DNA of 64,000 nt from Paucibacter sp. KBW04. Lineage in GTDB: Bacteria; Pseudomonadota; Gammaproteobacteria; Burkholderiales; Burkholderiaceae_C. Below, one piece after another: positions 63,832 to 64,000 of the stretch. Each line of letters starts with the position of its first letter. Within the stretch, counting starts at the first letter, position 1. The translations under genes were made by a program, and so were the position numbers. The stretch spans positions 39,545 through 103,544 of the forward strand of contig NZ_QAJN01000019.1 of the NCBI RefSeq assembly GCF_003852425.1, read 5' to 3'. Under the pieces are notes generated by a model that worked only from the letters and a program-made list of their open reading frames with translations, searched no databases and was not told the DNA's origin.

Positions 63832-64000
63832 GGCTAACCAGTCTACAAGGACTTCCTACCGTTTCAAGCTCCAATAGCAAGACTTGACCCTACGGGGTAT
63901 TTTTCATTTCTAGACCCGCGTTCTGAACAGCGGCAACGCAATGAGGAACAGACTGAACATCTACAAACGGGCTTGCTGCTGACCATGCCGCTGCCCCAGA
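63832..64000 (+). other. Unfinished attC of cassette 9 and unassigned right edge
   Basis: R'' GGCTAAC (63832-63838) complements the start of cassette 9 (TTAGCC at 63414), but no GTTRRRY core is found in the remaining 160 bases. The following sequence has no recognisable gene. Either the site is broken by an insertion or deletion, or the array ends here. Confidence 0.55.

Overview
The window looks like part of a chromosome from a high-GC betaproteobacterium of the order Burkholderiales. Its kynBUA and aminobenzoyl-CoA genes, cobalamin cluster and IntI-type chromosomal integron suggest something near Roseateles, Paucibacter or Rubrivivax. That placement is inferred from gene content and codon use, not from a marker gene. 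Core genes are dense, often overlap by ATGA or GTGA, and are strongly GC-rich. Two accessory regions, about 1-10350 and 58200-64000, are visibly less GC-rich and less tightly packed.

Region 1 (1-10433) is an island-like segment. It holds the C-terminal part of an RTX calcium-binding protein, an AbiEi/AbiEii-type toxin-antitoxin pair, a small glycan locus and a P4-type tyrosine recombinase. The glycan locus has a GT2 enzyme, a 1011-residue GT/kinase-like/GT fusion and a sialyltransferase-motif protein. The recombinase lies next to a terminator that has no gene in front of it. Region 2 (10534-12994) is a metal-type two-component system with a convergent CzcE-like periplasmic protein.

Region 3 (13245-34504) is a cobalamin locus in two blocks, each headed by a cobalamin riboswitch. 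The first block has a CbiM-type cobalt permease followed by cobM, cbiX, cbiC, cbiD, cobL (cbiET), cobI, a split cbiG and cobJ. It should take cobalt plus sirohydrochlorin most of the way round the corrin ring by the early-cobalt route, but no CbiJ/CobK reductase is seen. The second block is uptake: btuB, an uncharacterised linked gene, btuF, btuC, btuD, a second TonB receptor, a PepSY membrane protein and a thioredoxin-fold [2Fe-2S] ferredoxin. A small hypothetical gene and a LytS/LytTR sensor pair follow.

Region 4 (34548-40033, minus strand) has a Xaa-Pro aminopeptidase and a substrate-binding protein translationally coupled to a PAS sensor kinase. Region 5 (40231-57390) is a catabolic superlocus. 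kynB-kynU-kynA (minus) convert tryptophan to anthranilate. The divergent operon (plus) carries a 2-aminobenzoyl-CoA monooxygenase/reductase fusion, an SDR, a MarR regulator, an atypical crotonase, an acyl-CoA dehydrogenase, an aminobenzoate-CoA ligase, a complete branched-chain-type ABC transporter, a thioesterase, a RidA enamine deaminase and glutaryl-CoA dehydrogenase. Together they suggest a full tryptophan/anthranilate to glutaryl-CoA route through the CoA-dependent hybrid pathway.

Region 6 (57555-64000) has a HigBA-like module and a chromosomal integron. The integron comprises intI on the minus strand with a canonical LexA box over its promoter and start, an attI-like site, and nine gene cassettes reading rightward with attC sites. 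Two adjacent cassettes appear identical, and one cassette carries two overlapping genes. The last attC is not completed inside the window.
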